Source of the DNA: Archaeoglobus neptunius
GTDB lineage: Archaea > Halobacteriota > Archaeoglobi > Archaeoglobales > Archaeoglobaceae
Assembly (NCBI RefSeq): GCF_016757965.1
Contig: NZ_JAEKIW010000011.1
Span: 57,469-121,468, forward strand
DNA: 64,000 nt
Reading direction: 5' to 3'
A program made the translations under genes and the position numbers. Of this stretch, positions 20,961 through 29,155 are shown piece after piece. Numbering within the stretch: the stretch's first letter is position 1; each line of letters starts with the position of its first letter. A model generated the notes under the pieces. That model worked only from the letters and a program-made list of their open reading frames with translations, made no database searches and had not been told where the DNA came from.

Positions 20961-21381
20961 GGAGTGTGTGAGGAGAGGTTTACTGAGGAGAGTCACTCCT
21001 TCTTTGGGTAAAACGAAGCAAAGTATGAAAAGGGCAGAAAAATGGCTTTTTGATGCTGAGAAAAGCTTGGAACATGGGTTATACGATAACTGCTTGATCT
21101 CATCGTACTTGGCGATGTTTCATTCGGCAAGAGCCATACTGTTCCGAGATGGGTGGAGGGAAAAGAGCCATTTCTGCATTGCGAGATACCTTGAGGAGAA
21201 GTACGTCAAGCAGGGTAAGCTGGAGAGAGAATGGGTTGATTTACTCGACAGGCTGAGGGAGACAAGACATGCCGATCAGTACGATATATCTTACTTTGCA
21301 ACACAGGAAGAGGCAGAGTCCGTCATAAATATCGCCCATGAATTTGTGGAGCGTATGGAGAAATTGCTGGAAGAAACATAG
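20950..21381 (+). CDS. hepT: HEPN-domain protein, likely ribonuclease toxin
   Basis: TTG 20950 is the likely start, two bases after GGGGGGAGGG and overlapping the previous stop. 143 residues of helices: [35 protein letters not shown] and [11 protein letters not shown], where R-x(4-6)-H resembles the HEPN ribonuclease motif. Together with the preceding MNT gene this forms a classical HEPN/MNT toxin-antitoxin pair. Confidence 0.85.
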   Translation: MNFEECVRRGLLRRVTPSLGKTKQSMKRAEKWLFDAEKSLEHGLYDNCLISSYLAMFHSARAILFRDGWREKSHFCIARYLEEKYVKQGKLEREWVDLLDRLRETRHADQYDISYFATQEEAESVINIAHEFVERMEKLLEET

Positions 21382-21395
21382 CAAAAACACATATA

Positions 21396-21860
21396 ATGGT
21401 TTGTATGAATTTTACTATGGTTTACTGGCTCTGCATAACAACCGAGGAGAACTGGAAGGTGATCAAAGAGAGAAACGTGTGGGGCGTTCCAGAGAGACAC
21501 AAGAACACAATTGCAAAGGTAAAGCCGGGAGATAAGCTTCTGATCTACATTAAACAGGAGAAAGTAGGTGATGAAATTAAACCCTCAAGGATAGTGGCTG
21601 TTTACGAAGCAGCATCAGAAGTGTTTAGGGATTCCTCAAGAATCTTCAAAGCGCCAAGAGGAATGGGTAGCGAGACCTTCCCTCTTCGGATAAAGCTCAA
21701 ACCTATTGAAATCTTCCCTACACCAGTGGAATTCAAACCACTCATCCCAAAGCTGAAGTTTATCAAGAACAAGCAGAAGTGGAGCGGGCATCTGATGGGT
21801 AAGGCGATGAGGGAGATCCCAGAAGATGACTACAATCTAATTCTGGGCGTGGCAAAATGA
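21396..21860 (+). CDS. EVE-domain (PUA-like) protein
   Basis: Up to 154 residues; ATG 21396, 21405 or 21417 could start it, the last giving [46 protein letters not shown] and [20 protein letters not shown] are typical of EVE domains, which recognise modified bases in DNA or RNA and are common in defence and toxin loci. Complete, and overlaps the next gene by four bases. Confidence 0.87.
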   Translation: MVCMNFTMVYWLCITTEENWKVIKERNVWGVPERHKNTIAKVKPGDKLLIYIKQEKVGDEIKPSRIVAVYEAASEVFRDSSRIFKAPRGMGSETFPLRIKLKPIEIFPTPVEFKPLIPKLKFIKNKQKWSGHLMGKAMREIPEDDYNLILGVAK

Positions 21861-22162
21861 TAGGAACTACCATCTCCAAAAATGGGGTTTTGGTAAGATT
21901 AACAGAAGAGCGATGGTACCACATTGTAGAGAACCACGATGAGCTTGCTGGTTTATCGGATGAAGTACTGCTTACAGTTGAGGATCCAGATTATATAGCC
22001 AAGGGCTGGACTGATGAACTCCTTGCGGTGAGGAAATTGAATGAAAGGTACTTGGTTGTGGTTTACAAGGAAATTGAAAACGATGGGTTTATAATCACCT
22101 CCTTCATAACTAAAAAGGTAGATAAAATTTTGAGGAGAGGAGTAGTATGGCAGAAGAAGTAA
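21857..22162 (+). CDS. Small nuclease-like (BECR/RelE-type) toxin candidate
   Basis: 101 residues. [50 protein letters not shown] and [14 protein letters not shown] follow the order of a helix, then antiparallel strands with a late S/T-x-F-x-T-x-K/R motif, as in small BECR-fold nucleases related to colicin E5/RelE types. Paired by a 16-base overlap with a DUF2283 gene, an arrangement suggesting a toxin-antitoxin unit. Confidence 0.65.
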   Translation: MIGTTISKNGVLVRLTEERWYHIVENHDELAGLSDEVLLTVEDPDYIAKGWTDELLAVRKLNERYLVVVYKEIENDGFIITSFITKKVDKILRRGVVWQKK

Positions 22163-22383
22163 AAAAGATAGTCGATGCAGTTCCCAAGCTTTTAGATTTT
22201 CCTACGGGAAAATTTCACGTTGATTACGATAAGGAAGCTGACGTTCTTTACATAAGTTTTGAGAGACCTCAGAAGGCTACCGAAACAGAAGTTACAGATG
22301 AGGGCATTCTGTTGAGATACAGAGAAAACAAGCTTGTTGGAATAACGATCCTTAATGCGAGCAGATTTAAAGTTAAAGCATAA
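22147..22383 (+). CDS. DUF2283 protein, probable antitoxin
   Basis: 78 residues. KFHVDYDKEADVLYISFERP, ATETEVTDEGILLRYRENKL and LVGITILNASRF are the DUF2283 signature strands. The family is small and frequently follows RelE/BECR-like toxin genes. Start ATG 22147 lies inside the preceding gene. Confidence 0.82.
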   Translation: MAEEVKKIVDAVPKLLDFPTGKFHVDYDKEADVLYISFERPQKATETEVTDEGILLRYRENKLVGITILNASRFKVKA

Positions 22384-22443
22384 TCAAAATTGCAGATGGG
22401 ACATTTATTCATTTGTAAGAACGCTTGGTTCAATGATAAATTT

Positions 22444-22839
22444 CTACATTTTAATCCCGAAGTTACATGAAGGTTGCATCTTGGCAATGGCAGATGAAGC
22501 AATAATTAGGTCTGCATCGTCAATCATCTCTCCCCCTTCTTTCAACTTGCTGTAAAGCTCGCAATAGGTGAGTAGAACATCATTGTCAATTTCCACGACC
22601 TTAAAAAGGGCTTCAAGCAAATCTTTCAAATCTCTCCTTTTCCTCTCGTCTTTAAAATACCTCAAAAACTCCAGCAGTGTTATAACTGAAATTTTGCTTC
22701 CAACAAGTTCTTCGATATGCCTTCACTTCGAATATTCTACTAAAATTGAGGTATCAACGAGTATTCCTGAGTTTAAAGGATTTTCTAAACTCTCTGCTTT
22801 CCCTTTCAATTTCATTGAAATCTACTCCCTCAATTAGTG
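22444..22839 (-). pseudogene. vapC: Decayed VapBC pair
   Basis: On the minus strand, a VapB-like tail (LIEGVDFNEIERESREFRKS) enters from 22839, where the 123-bp repeat has replaced its N-terminal part. An overlapping PIN frame reads SGILVDTSILVEYSK, then a TGA at 22725-22723, then RHIEELVGSKISVITLLEF and IDDADLIIASSAIAK before a frameshift; the expected VTRD ending survives only in another frame with stops. The stop and shift mean no complete toxin can be made. Confidence 0.75.
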
Positions 22840-22962
22840 CCTCAAATAGCTTATAAAAGAGTCTATTATCTCTGAGATCCTCCCTCTAAAATTCTCTTTT
22901 AGAAATATATAATTCTCCTTTGAAATTCTGATGCGCAAATCTTTGAGTTCTCTGGCTCTTTT
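22840..22962. repeat. 123-bp perfect direct repeat, right copy
   Basis: Identical to 18269-18391. On the minus strand it encodes KRARELKDLRIRISKENYIF and onward, in frame; a few codons beyond 22962 (AFRPPLKGP) still resemble an integrase N-terminus, then the match ends. It truncates the decayed vapB. Confidence 0.95.
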
Positions 22963-23091
22963 TGGCCCTTTCAGAGGAGGTCTGAATGCGTCCGGGAACT
23001 TCGGGGCAGAATTTCACAGCATTGCCGTAGATAGTGTTCCGGTGTCCGCGGCAATTGTGGGAAATAATTTAAAATAATAAATAAACAAAAA

Positions 23092-23100
23092 CTTTATATG
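23092..23100 (+). promoter_or_regulatory. Strong TATA box before the structured segment
   Basis: CTTTATATG preceded by AAACAAAAA forms a good BRE/TATA element. The expected transcription start is near 23120, with no start codon leading a believable gene, which suggests a non-coding transcript. Confidence 0.55.
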
Positions 23101-23119
23101 CCCTACCACCAACAATAAT

Positions 23120-23430
23120 AGTCGCAGGGTAAACCGGGCTGAGGAGAGTGGTGGTTAAACGTTGAGCTGTGAGGGTAAAACCTCATGCTCATGTTGTATC
23201 CCCAGAAAGCTCCTATGTGTGGGACAGGAGCTTTGAAAATCTCCAGGGTCCAGACCCACATGCGACGGCTTTTTCAATCCAGAGTCTAACTGTATACAGA
23301 GCGGCTACTACTGGAGGGATATGGAGGAATGCAAATTCAATTTTCGAGCTTGTAGCTCCGCCAACCGACCTGGGATCATGCTTTTCACCCAGGCGTGAGA
23401 GGCGGAGCCAAATGCATTTCTGTCTGACAA
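23120..23430 (+). ncRNA. Candidate structured non-coding RNA or IS200/IS605 right-end remnant
   Basis: Nested inverted repeats: TGAGC/GCTCA enclosing TGAGG/CCTCA (23163-23191); AAAGCTCCT (23206-23214) with AGGAGCTTT (23226-23234); CTCCAG (23241-23246) with CTGGAG (23311-23316); and GCTCCGCC (23355-23362) with GGCGGAGC (23401-23408), enclosing CCTGGG (23369-23374) with CCCAGG (23388-23393). No RNase P or SRP RNA signature is visible. The first part (AGTCGCAGGGTAAACC onward) resembles TnpB 3' ends and their right-end hairpins. No coding frame fits. Confidence 0.45.
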
Positions 23431-23541
23431 CTATTAAGATTTTTCCTTTACCTTTACACTTACAATTACAGGAAAAATTTTCGTCAGGACTTACAATAGA
23501 GTTCCGAAAGATTTATTATTTACTACAACACCTGAGCAGTT

Positions 23542-25440
23542 ATGAAGCTTTTTGAGCCGATCGAATTTGGTGGAATGAAGGTCAAAAACCGCATAGTAAT
23601 GCCGGCTGCGGAGCTGAACTACCACACCCCTGACGGTGGTGTCACAGACCGCCTCCTGGACTTCTACAGAGAAAGGGCCAAGGGTGGTATAGGTTTCGCC
23701 ATAGTTGGAATAGCAAAAATTGAGCCGCATTTTTTCGGTGGTCTGGCAGCTCATGATGACAGGTATATTCCTGACCTCAAAAGGATAGCTGATGTTTTCC
23801 ACGAGTATGATGTTAAGTGCGCACTCCAGTTGTGGCACCCGGGCAGATATGAAATTTCTTTTGATCCGGATCGCACCCCTGTGGCCCCCTCCCCCATCCC
23901 CCCGCCTATATTCTCCAAACGCACCCCAAAGGAGCTAACAAAAGAAGAAATTCTCCAGATTGAGGACGAGTTCGCTGATGCTGCTGTTAGAGCAAAAAAA
24001 GCTGGTTTCGATGCTGTTGAACTGATAGGTTCTGCAGGTTATCTCATCTCCCAGTTCTTCAGTCCGGCCACAAACAAGAGGACGGACGAGTACGGCGGCA
24101 GTCTGGAGAACAGAACAAGATTCGCTGTTGAGATAATCCAAAAGATCAAGGAGAAGTGCGGAGAAAACTACCCGATAATGATCAGAATCCCCGGAGATGA
24201 GTTCATCGAGGGTGGAAACACAGTAAGAGAGATGAAACAGATAGCCAGAATCCTGGAGGAAGCGGGAGTTGTTGCGATAAACGTCATGGCAGGATGGCAC
24301 GAATCGAGAAAACCGCTGGTGACGATGCTCGTTCCAAGAGGAGGTTTTGCCTATCTTGCTGCAGAGATAAAGGAGGCTGTAAGCGTTCCGGTTATAGCGT
24401 CTCACCGGATAAATGATCCGCAGGTTGCGGAGAAAATTCTGCAGGATGGCAAGGCGGACATGGTTGCAATGCTCCGGGCTCTAATTGCAGACCCTGAGTT
24501 GCCAAAGAAGGCAAAGGAGGGCAGGTTTGATGAAATAAGATATTGCATAGCCTGCAATCAGGGATGCATGGATATGGTTATGCAGGCACAGCCGGTTACC
24601 TGCCTCGTTAACCCAACTGCAGGAAGAGAAGCCGAATTTGCAAACCTCAGGGCTGAGAAATCCAAGAAAATCGTTATTGTTGGTGGTGGTCCCGGAGGCT
24701 GTATGGCAGCCGAGATGCTGGCAAAGAAGGGGCATGAAGTTGTGCTGTTTGAGAAAACAGACAGACTTGGAGGTCAGCTGAACGTTGCCGCAAACTCTCC
24801 CCTCGCATACGAGTTTGCGGAAGTTGGCAAATACTTCGCAAACGTTCTGCCGAAGATTGGTGTGGATGTGAGATACAACACAGAAGCTAATGCTGAGATT
24901 GTTCTTGCGGAGAATCCAGATGTTGTGATAATTGCGGTCGGAGCATCCCCGCTGATTCCGCCGATACCCGGGATCGAGAATGCCGTAACAGCCTTTGACG
25001 TTCTCACAGGCGGTGCAGAGGTGGGTGAGGATGTTATAGTAATCGGTGGAGGTGGAGTGGGCTGCGACACTGCCGCAAAGCTCGCTGACGAGGGCAAAAA
25101 CGTTACAATAGTTGAAATGCTTCCAAAAATAGGAGCGGATATAGGCATAAGCACCCGGTGGACGGTTTTACTTTACCTGAACCAGAAGGGTGTTAAAATG
25201 CTCACGAACACAAAGGCTGTTGAGATCAGGCCCGGCTCGGTTGTGGTGGAAAGAGACGGAAAGAAGGAAGAGCTGAAATGCGATACCGCAGTTATAGCCG
25301 TCGGGACCAGGCCGAATAATGGGCTTTATGAGGAGTTGAGCGGAAAGGTGTCAGAGCTTTATAAGATTGGTGACTGCGTGAAGCCGAGAAAGGCCCTGGA
25401 TGCGACGAGAGAGGCGGCGGATCTGGCATTGAAAATCTAA
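23542..25440 (+). CDS. Old-yellow-enzyme/2,4-dienoyl-CoA reductase-like flavoprotein (FMN, 4Fe-4S, FAD)
   Basis: 632 residues, usual for the FadH/NADH oxidase family. An N-terminal TIM barrel (1-340) carries FMN motifs (FGGMKVKNRIVMPAAE; FSPATNKRTDEYGGSLENR). The cluster CIACNQGCMDM...CLVNP (about 335-355) binds 4Fe-4S. A FAD fold starts at VIVGGGPGGCMAAEML (about 376) and an NAD fold at VIVIGGGGVGCDTAAKL (about 498). It transfers electrons from NAD(P)H to an unsaturated acyl-CoA or other enone. Leaderless-type start after TTTATTATT. Confidence 0.92.
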   Translation: MKLFEPIEFGGMKVKNRIVMPAAELNYHTPDGGVTDRLLDFYRERAKGGIGFAIVGIAKIEPHFFGGLAAHDDRYIPDLKRIADVFHEYDVKCALQLWHPGRYEISFDPDRTPVAPSPIPPPIFSKRTPKELTKEEILQIEDEFADAAVRAKKAGFDAVELIGSAGYLISQFFSPATNKRTDEYGGSLENRTRFAVEIIQKIKEKCGENYPIMIRIPGDEFIEGGNTVREMKQIARILEEAGVVAINVMAGWHESRKPLVTMLVPRGGFAYLAAEIKEAVSVPVIASHRINDPQVAEKILQDGKADMVAMLRALIADPELPKKAKEGRFDEIRYCIACNQGCMDMVMQAQPVTCLVNPTAGREAEFANLRAEKSKKIVIVGGGPGGCMAAEMLAKKGHEVVLFEKTDRLGGQLNVAANSPLAYEFAEVGKYFANVLPKIGVDVRYNTEANAEIVLAENPDVVIIAVGASPLIPPIPGIENAVTAFDVLTGGAEVGEDVIVIGGGGVGCDTAAKLADEGKNVTIVEMLPKIGADIGISTRWTVLLYLNQKGVKMLTNTKAVEIRPGSVVVERDGKKEELKCDTAVIAVGTRPNNGLYEELSGKVSELYKIGDCVKPRKALDATREAADLALKI

Positions 25441-25453
25441 TTTTCATTTTTTA
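25441..25453 (+). terminator. T-rich terminator
   Basis: TTTTCATTTTTTA directly after the stop of the flavoprotein gene, two oligo-T runs typical of archaeal termination. The remaining gap to 25653 holds a TATA-like AATCTTAAATAAAAT near 25606 for the next operon. Confidence 0.5.
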
Positions 25454-25653
25454 CATGTTTGAGTGCCTGTTTTCGTAACACTTAACTCTGCTCATAAACC
25501 CGAAGCATGAGTCTGGCATTGATAACTTACAACCCTATTGAAATTTTTTTGAACCGTGAGTAACTTTCTTCTCCATTCAAATGCTAAAACAGGAATGGAA
25601 AGGCAAATCTTAAATAAAATCATGCTGAAATTCGAATTGATGGAGGTGATCGT

Positions 25654-27024
25654 TTGGCTTCGATAAGTGGCTGTAGCGTTTATTTGCCGGTATGGAAGCT
25701 CAAAAGGGACGAGATTTCAAAAGAGACAGGGATGCCCTCACTTGGCGGGGAACGGGCAGTTGCACACTGGGACGAGGACAGTTTAACGATGGCTGTAGAA
25801 GCTGCAAGAAGCCTGGAGGGCAATTTTGACGCCGTAATTTTCGCTTCAACCTCCCCACCATTCCGGATAAAGCAGTGTGCCAGTTTCGTAGCATCAGCTC
25901 TCGATCTCGATAGCAGTGTTTTCACAATGGACATTACCGACACCATGAGGGCCGGAACGGATGCTCTCATCACTGCAAATGAGTTCGTTGATTCCGGACG
26001 GTTCAGCAGGGTTCTGGTTGTCGCTGCAGATTGTATACCTGCAAAACCGGGAACTCTTTACGAGCAGCTTTACGGTGACGCTGCCGCAGCGATCGTTGTT
26101 GAGAAAGATGGCGGAGCAAAGATCCTCGGCTACAGTACATCCACCATGCCCCTCCCCGGCTCATGGATGCTGGCTAACGATGATACTGTCAGAGATTATG
26201 ACATGAGGGTTGACGCCAGATACGGGTATGCGACAGGCATTCAACAGGCTGCAATGCCCCTTTTTGCCAAGCTCGGTCTCAGCCCGGCAGACATTGATCG
26301 CATCGTCGCATCAGCTCCTGATCCCAAGAGCTACGAGGGTTTACTTAAAGTCGTGGGAGCCAGACCGGAAGAGTTCTACTTTGGCAATATTGGTATTGCC
26401 GGTACGGCACATCCGCTGATCCTCCTCGCATCCCAGCTTGAAAAAACGGGGAGGATTATTCTTGGAGGGTACGGTGAGGGAGCAGACGTCATAGCGATAG
26501 AAATTGAGGAGACGCAGGAGAGCAATATAGGAAGAATGCTTGAAAACAGGAAGGATATAAGCTATGGGGACTACATGTTCAACAGAGGATTTGTGGGGAT
26601 CAGAGATGCTCCGGATCGCCCCTCCCTGACAAAGGTATGGAGAGATGAAAAATCAATAATCAGATTCTACGGGATGAAGTGCAGGAACTGCGGGACTGTC
26701 AGCTACCCGATAAGCAGATGCTGCATTGAGTGCGGGACAAAGGATGATTACGAAGAGGTCAGGCTTGGAGATAGAGGCAGGATATACACCTTCACAATCG
26801 ATTACCTCGTCATGCCCGGCAACTACACCGGTGACGGTGTGCATCCACACTGCGTGGTGGTTGTGGACATGGATGGTGGGGGCAGGGTGTTGCTTGAAAT
26901 GACGGATGTTCTCAGGGACTTCAGCGGAATTGAATGTGATGTGGAGGTCGAGAGAACGTTCAGACTGCTTTTCGAGAAGAACAATTTCAGATACTATGGC
27001 TGGAAAGCCCGATTGCCGAGGTGA
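25654..27024 (+). CDS. HMG-CoA-synthase-like thiolase-fold protein fused to a DUF35 OB/zinc domain
   Basis: 456 residues from TTG 25654, with a near-perfect GGAGGTGATC upstream (25642-25651). Residues 1-300 follow archaeal HMG-CoA synthase, but in the active-site segment TDTMRAGTDALI (about 108) methionine stands where the family has the catalytic cysteine (C-K-A-G-T). The C-terminal part (about 335-456) is a DUF35 rubredoxin-like zinc ribbon (CRNCGTVSYP, CCIECG) plus OB fold. Next to a thiolase gene, it recalls thiolase-HMGCS-DUF35 complexes that channel acetoacetyl-CoA; here the synthase chemistry is probably lost or different. Confidence 0.85.
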   Translation: MASISGCSVYLPVWKLKRDEISKETGMPSLGGERAVAHWDEDSLTMAVEAARSLEGNFDAVIFASTSPPFRIKQCASFVASALDLDSSVFTMDITDTMRAGTDALITANEFVDSGRFSRVLVVAADCIPAKPGTLYEQLYGDAAAAIVVEKDGGAKILGYSTSTMPLPGSWMLANDDTVRDYDMRVDARYGYATGIQQAAMPLFAKLGLSPADIDRIVASAPDPKSYEGLLKVVGARPEEFYFGNIGIAGTAHPLILLASQLEKTGRIILGGYGEGADVIAIEIEETQESNIGRMLENRKDISYGDYMFNRGFVGIRDAPDRPSLTKVWRDEKSIIRFYGMKCRNCGTVSYPISRCCIECGTKDDYEEVRLGDRGRIYTFTIDYLVMPGNYTGDGVHPHCVVVVDMDGGGRVLLEMTDVLRDFSGIECDVEVERTFRLLFEKNNFRYYGWKARLPR

Positions 27025-28181
27025 TGAAAATGCAGGAGGTTGCAGTTATTGGTTGTGGTGTCACAAAATTCGGGCACCACTGGGAGAAGGATCAGGAGGA
27101 CTTACTTGTGGAGGCAGTTTACGAGGCAGTTAACGACGCCAGTGTGGAGCTAAAGGATATTGAAGCTGTATGGTGCGGAACTTTCTACCCCTCAACAGGA
27201 ATAAGCGGAAACGTATTCAGCGATACTCTGAAGTTCTTTGGCAAGCCAATAACAAGAGCCGAGAATTACTGCGCAACTGGAATGGACAACATCAGAAACG
27301 CTGCCTTTGCGGTGGCGAGTGGAGCCTATGATCTTGTAATCGCCGCCGGAGTTGAAAAGCTGATGGATGCCGGGAGCAGAGGCCTTCCGCCCATAGAAGG
27401 AATTTTCAGCGTTGGAATGCCATATGTCAGTGCTCCGGGAATGTTTGCGATGGCTGCCAACAGAGCCTTTAAAGAGTGGGGGTGGACAAGGGAGGATCTG
27501 GCAATGGTTGCGGTTAAAAACCACTACAACGGGGCAAGGCATCCAAAAGCGCACTTCAGGAAGGAGATCACAGTGGAGAAGGTTTTGAAGGCTCCCATGG
27601 TAGCCTACCCTCTTGGAGTCTTCGACTGCAGTGCCGTGAGCGATGGAGCAGCGGCAGTTGTGCTGACGAGACCAGAAATAGCAAAAGAAATCGTTGGAGA
27701 CAATTACGCAGTTATAAAAGCAGTTGGAATGGCAGTTGAGACCATGCATCCTTGGCACCGTCCATCTGAGAGCTTTTTAAGCTTCCCTGCAACTGTAAAA
27801 GCTGCAAAAATGGCTTACAGGATGGCGGGAATCGAAGATCCAAGAAGAGATCTGGATTTCGGTATAGTCCATGACTGCTTCACAATAACGGAGCTCATAA
27901 ATTACCAGGATATGCAGCTCTGCAAGCCAGGCGAAGGTGCTGAGCTGATAAGAGACGGGGTTACCTCTATTGACGGAGATTTCCCGATAAATCCCGACGG
28001 CGGACTGAAGTCGTTCGGTCATCCGATTGCTGCATCAGGAGTGAGAATGGTGGCAGAGCTTACAAAACAGGTCCTCGGGAAAGCTGAGGGACTTCAGGTG
28101 AAGGATGCTGAGGCAGGATTCGCCCACAATCTTGGAGGGCCGTACTCGGTGGCTACTGTGGCAATAGTTTCAAGGCCTTAG
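27024..28181 (+). CDS. Thiolase-family acyl-CoA acetyltransferase
   Basis: About 385 residues from ATG 27024. The nucleophile is in ENYCATGMDNIRNAA (about Cys 87), and the C-terminal histidine motifs are FGHPIAASGVRM (about 332) and AHNLGGPYSVATVAI (about 363), where G-G-P replaces the bacterial C-x-G type, as in SCP2-like archaeal thiolases. It overlaps the preceding gene by one base. Together they probably form an acyl-CoA condensing or cleaving complex. Its end overlaps the convergent isomerase gene by 12 bases. Confidence 0.9.
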   Translation: MKMQEVAVIGCGVTKFGHHWEKDQEDLLVEAVYEAVNDASVELKDIEAVWCGTFYPSTGISGNVFSDTLKFFGKPITRAENYCATGMDNIRNAAFAVASGAYDLVIAAGVEKLMDAGSRGLPPIEGIFSVGMPYVSAPGMFAMAANRAFKEWGWTREDLAMVAVKNHYNGARHPKAHFRKEITVEKVLKAPMVAYPLGVFDCSAVSDGAAAVVLTRPEIAKEIVGDNYAVIKAVGMAVETMHPWHRPSESFLSFPATVKAAKMAYRMAGIEDPRRDLDFGIVHDCFTITELINYQDMQLCKPGEGAELIRDGVTSIDGDFPINPDGGLKSFGHPIAASGVRMVAELTKQVLGKAEGLQVKDAEAGFAHNLGGPYSVATVAIVSRP

Positions 28182-29072
28182 GTATATCCTTACCATTTTT
28201 CCCCTTTCACTCTCCACGGTAAAGTTCTCCGTCACTGCCGGAACCAGACAGGAGTATCCTCGATGGAGATCAGCAATTTCCTTCCCCTTCAGCATAAAAT
28301 AACCCTCTGCAGCGTAGAGAATGTTCATCACACCATTTGTGCTCATTTCTACCTTGCCTGTGACCTCTATAACCTCAACACCAAACTTTTCGGTCTCTGC
28401 CTTTCCTTTCTGCCCTCTTATCTCAAACTCTTCGGTTTTATTCGTCTTCAGCGCCTTTTTTACCTTCTCAAAGTCTTCCTTCCTGAAGAAGTACGCAAGG
28501 GTTGAATTTGACGATATCTCCAGAACTCTGATGCCTTCTCCTGCGTGTGGGACGCCCGGCCTGATTACAAAGGTGTCATATGGGTTTGTTTCGAATTTAT
28601 TGAGCAGTTGCTTGAAATCAAATTCATCATCACTTTCCAGCTTCTCCTCAAGTTCCTCCAGCTTCACATCCTCCTTGAACCCGACGTAAGCACTTCCCCT
28701 GTTAAATACCATCCATACTGACTCCACGCCACCTTCCGGCTCACCAAGAGATTCAGCCACTTTGTCCGAGGGATGAACGTGAACCGGAGTTGCCGCTGTA
28801 GCCTCAATAATCCTAACAAGAATGGGAAAGCTGGGATATCTGTCAGCATACTCCCCAAATAGCTCTTTCTTGAATCTCGCAAACAGTTCGAGCATACTCA
28901 TCTGCTGACCATCAACCAGAACCTGCGAGGGATTGGATGGATGGGCGGAAAACTCCCATGATTCACCAATACCTGTTTTTCTGAATCCCTTAAGCATGGC
29001 TATCCATTCACCGCCCCACGGTCTCTCTACAATATTTTCCTGAGCCTGAAAGATAAAACTTGGCAGATCCAT
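28170..29072 (-). CDS. manA: Class I mannose-6-phosphate isomerase
   Basis: 300 residues. RPWGGEWIA and GESWEFSAHPSNPSQV at the start, the metal-ligand segment PVHVHPSD (about 96-103), YDTFVIRPGVPHAGEGIRVL (about 170-188; cupin core) and a C-terminal beta domain follow type I PMI. It interconverts fructose-6-phosphate and mannose-6-phosphate, a step towards mannosyl donors for glycolipids and glycoproteins. Transcribed convergent to the thiolase gene. Confidence 0.85.
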   Translation of the reverse strand: MDLPSFIFQAQENIVERPWGGEWIAMLKGFRKTGIGESWEFSAHPSNPSQVLVDGQQMSMLELFARFKKELFGEYADRYPSFPILVRIIEATAATPVHVHPSDKVAESLGEPEGGVESVWMVFNRGSAYVGFKEDVKLEELEEKLESDDEFDFKQLLNKFETNPYDTFVIRPGVPHAGEGIRVLEISSNSTLAYFFRKEDFEKVKKALKTNKTEEFEIRGQKGKAETEKFGVEVIEVTGKVEMSTNGVMNILYAAEGYFMLKGKEIADLHRGYSCLVPAVTENFTVESERGKMVRIYLRP

Positions 29073-29155
29073 AATTCCAGTTGACGGGCGAATATATAAA
29101 ACTTGTGGGATAATAACATCGAAACCTTTTAATTTTGCATTCGGAACTTATCAAC

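Larger units (their letters stand above)
18240..22962. mobile_element. Element B: remnant of a second element at the same tRNA site, toxin/defence cargo
   Basis: Begins at the shared att with an integrase N-terminal fragment homologous to that of element A, and ends with a 123-bp perfect copy of part of that fragment. Between them are a peptidase, toxin-antitoxin-type and EVE-domain genes and two broken genes. There is no catalytic integrase part and no second att copy at the right end, so the element cannot be complete. The right boundary is set by the last recognisable repeat and is approximate. Confidence 0.65.

Noticed and set aside
3681..22962. CRISPR array
   Set aside because: Repeats in the window are palindromic operators, att copies or the 123-bp duplication; none has regular spacers.
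23120..23430. RNase P RNA or SRP RNA
   Set aside because: The conserved GAGGAAAGUCC-type and GGAAGG-AGCAG-type signatures are absent, so neither name can be supported.
23169..23555. Open frame of 128 codons in the structured segment
   Set aside because: It has no protein-like pattern or ribosome-binding site, overlaps the start of the flavoprotein gene, and its DNA is better explained as a folded RNA or insertion-sequence remnant.
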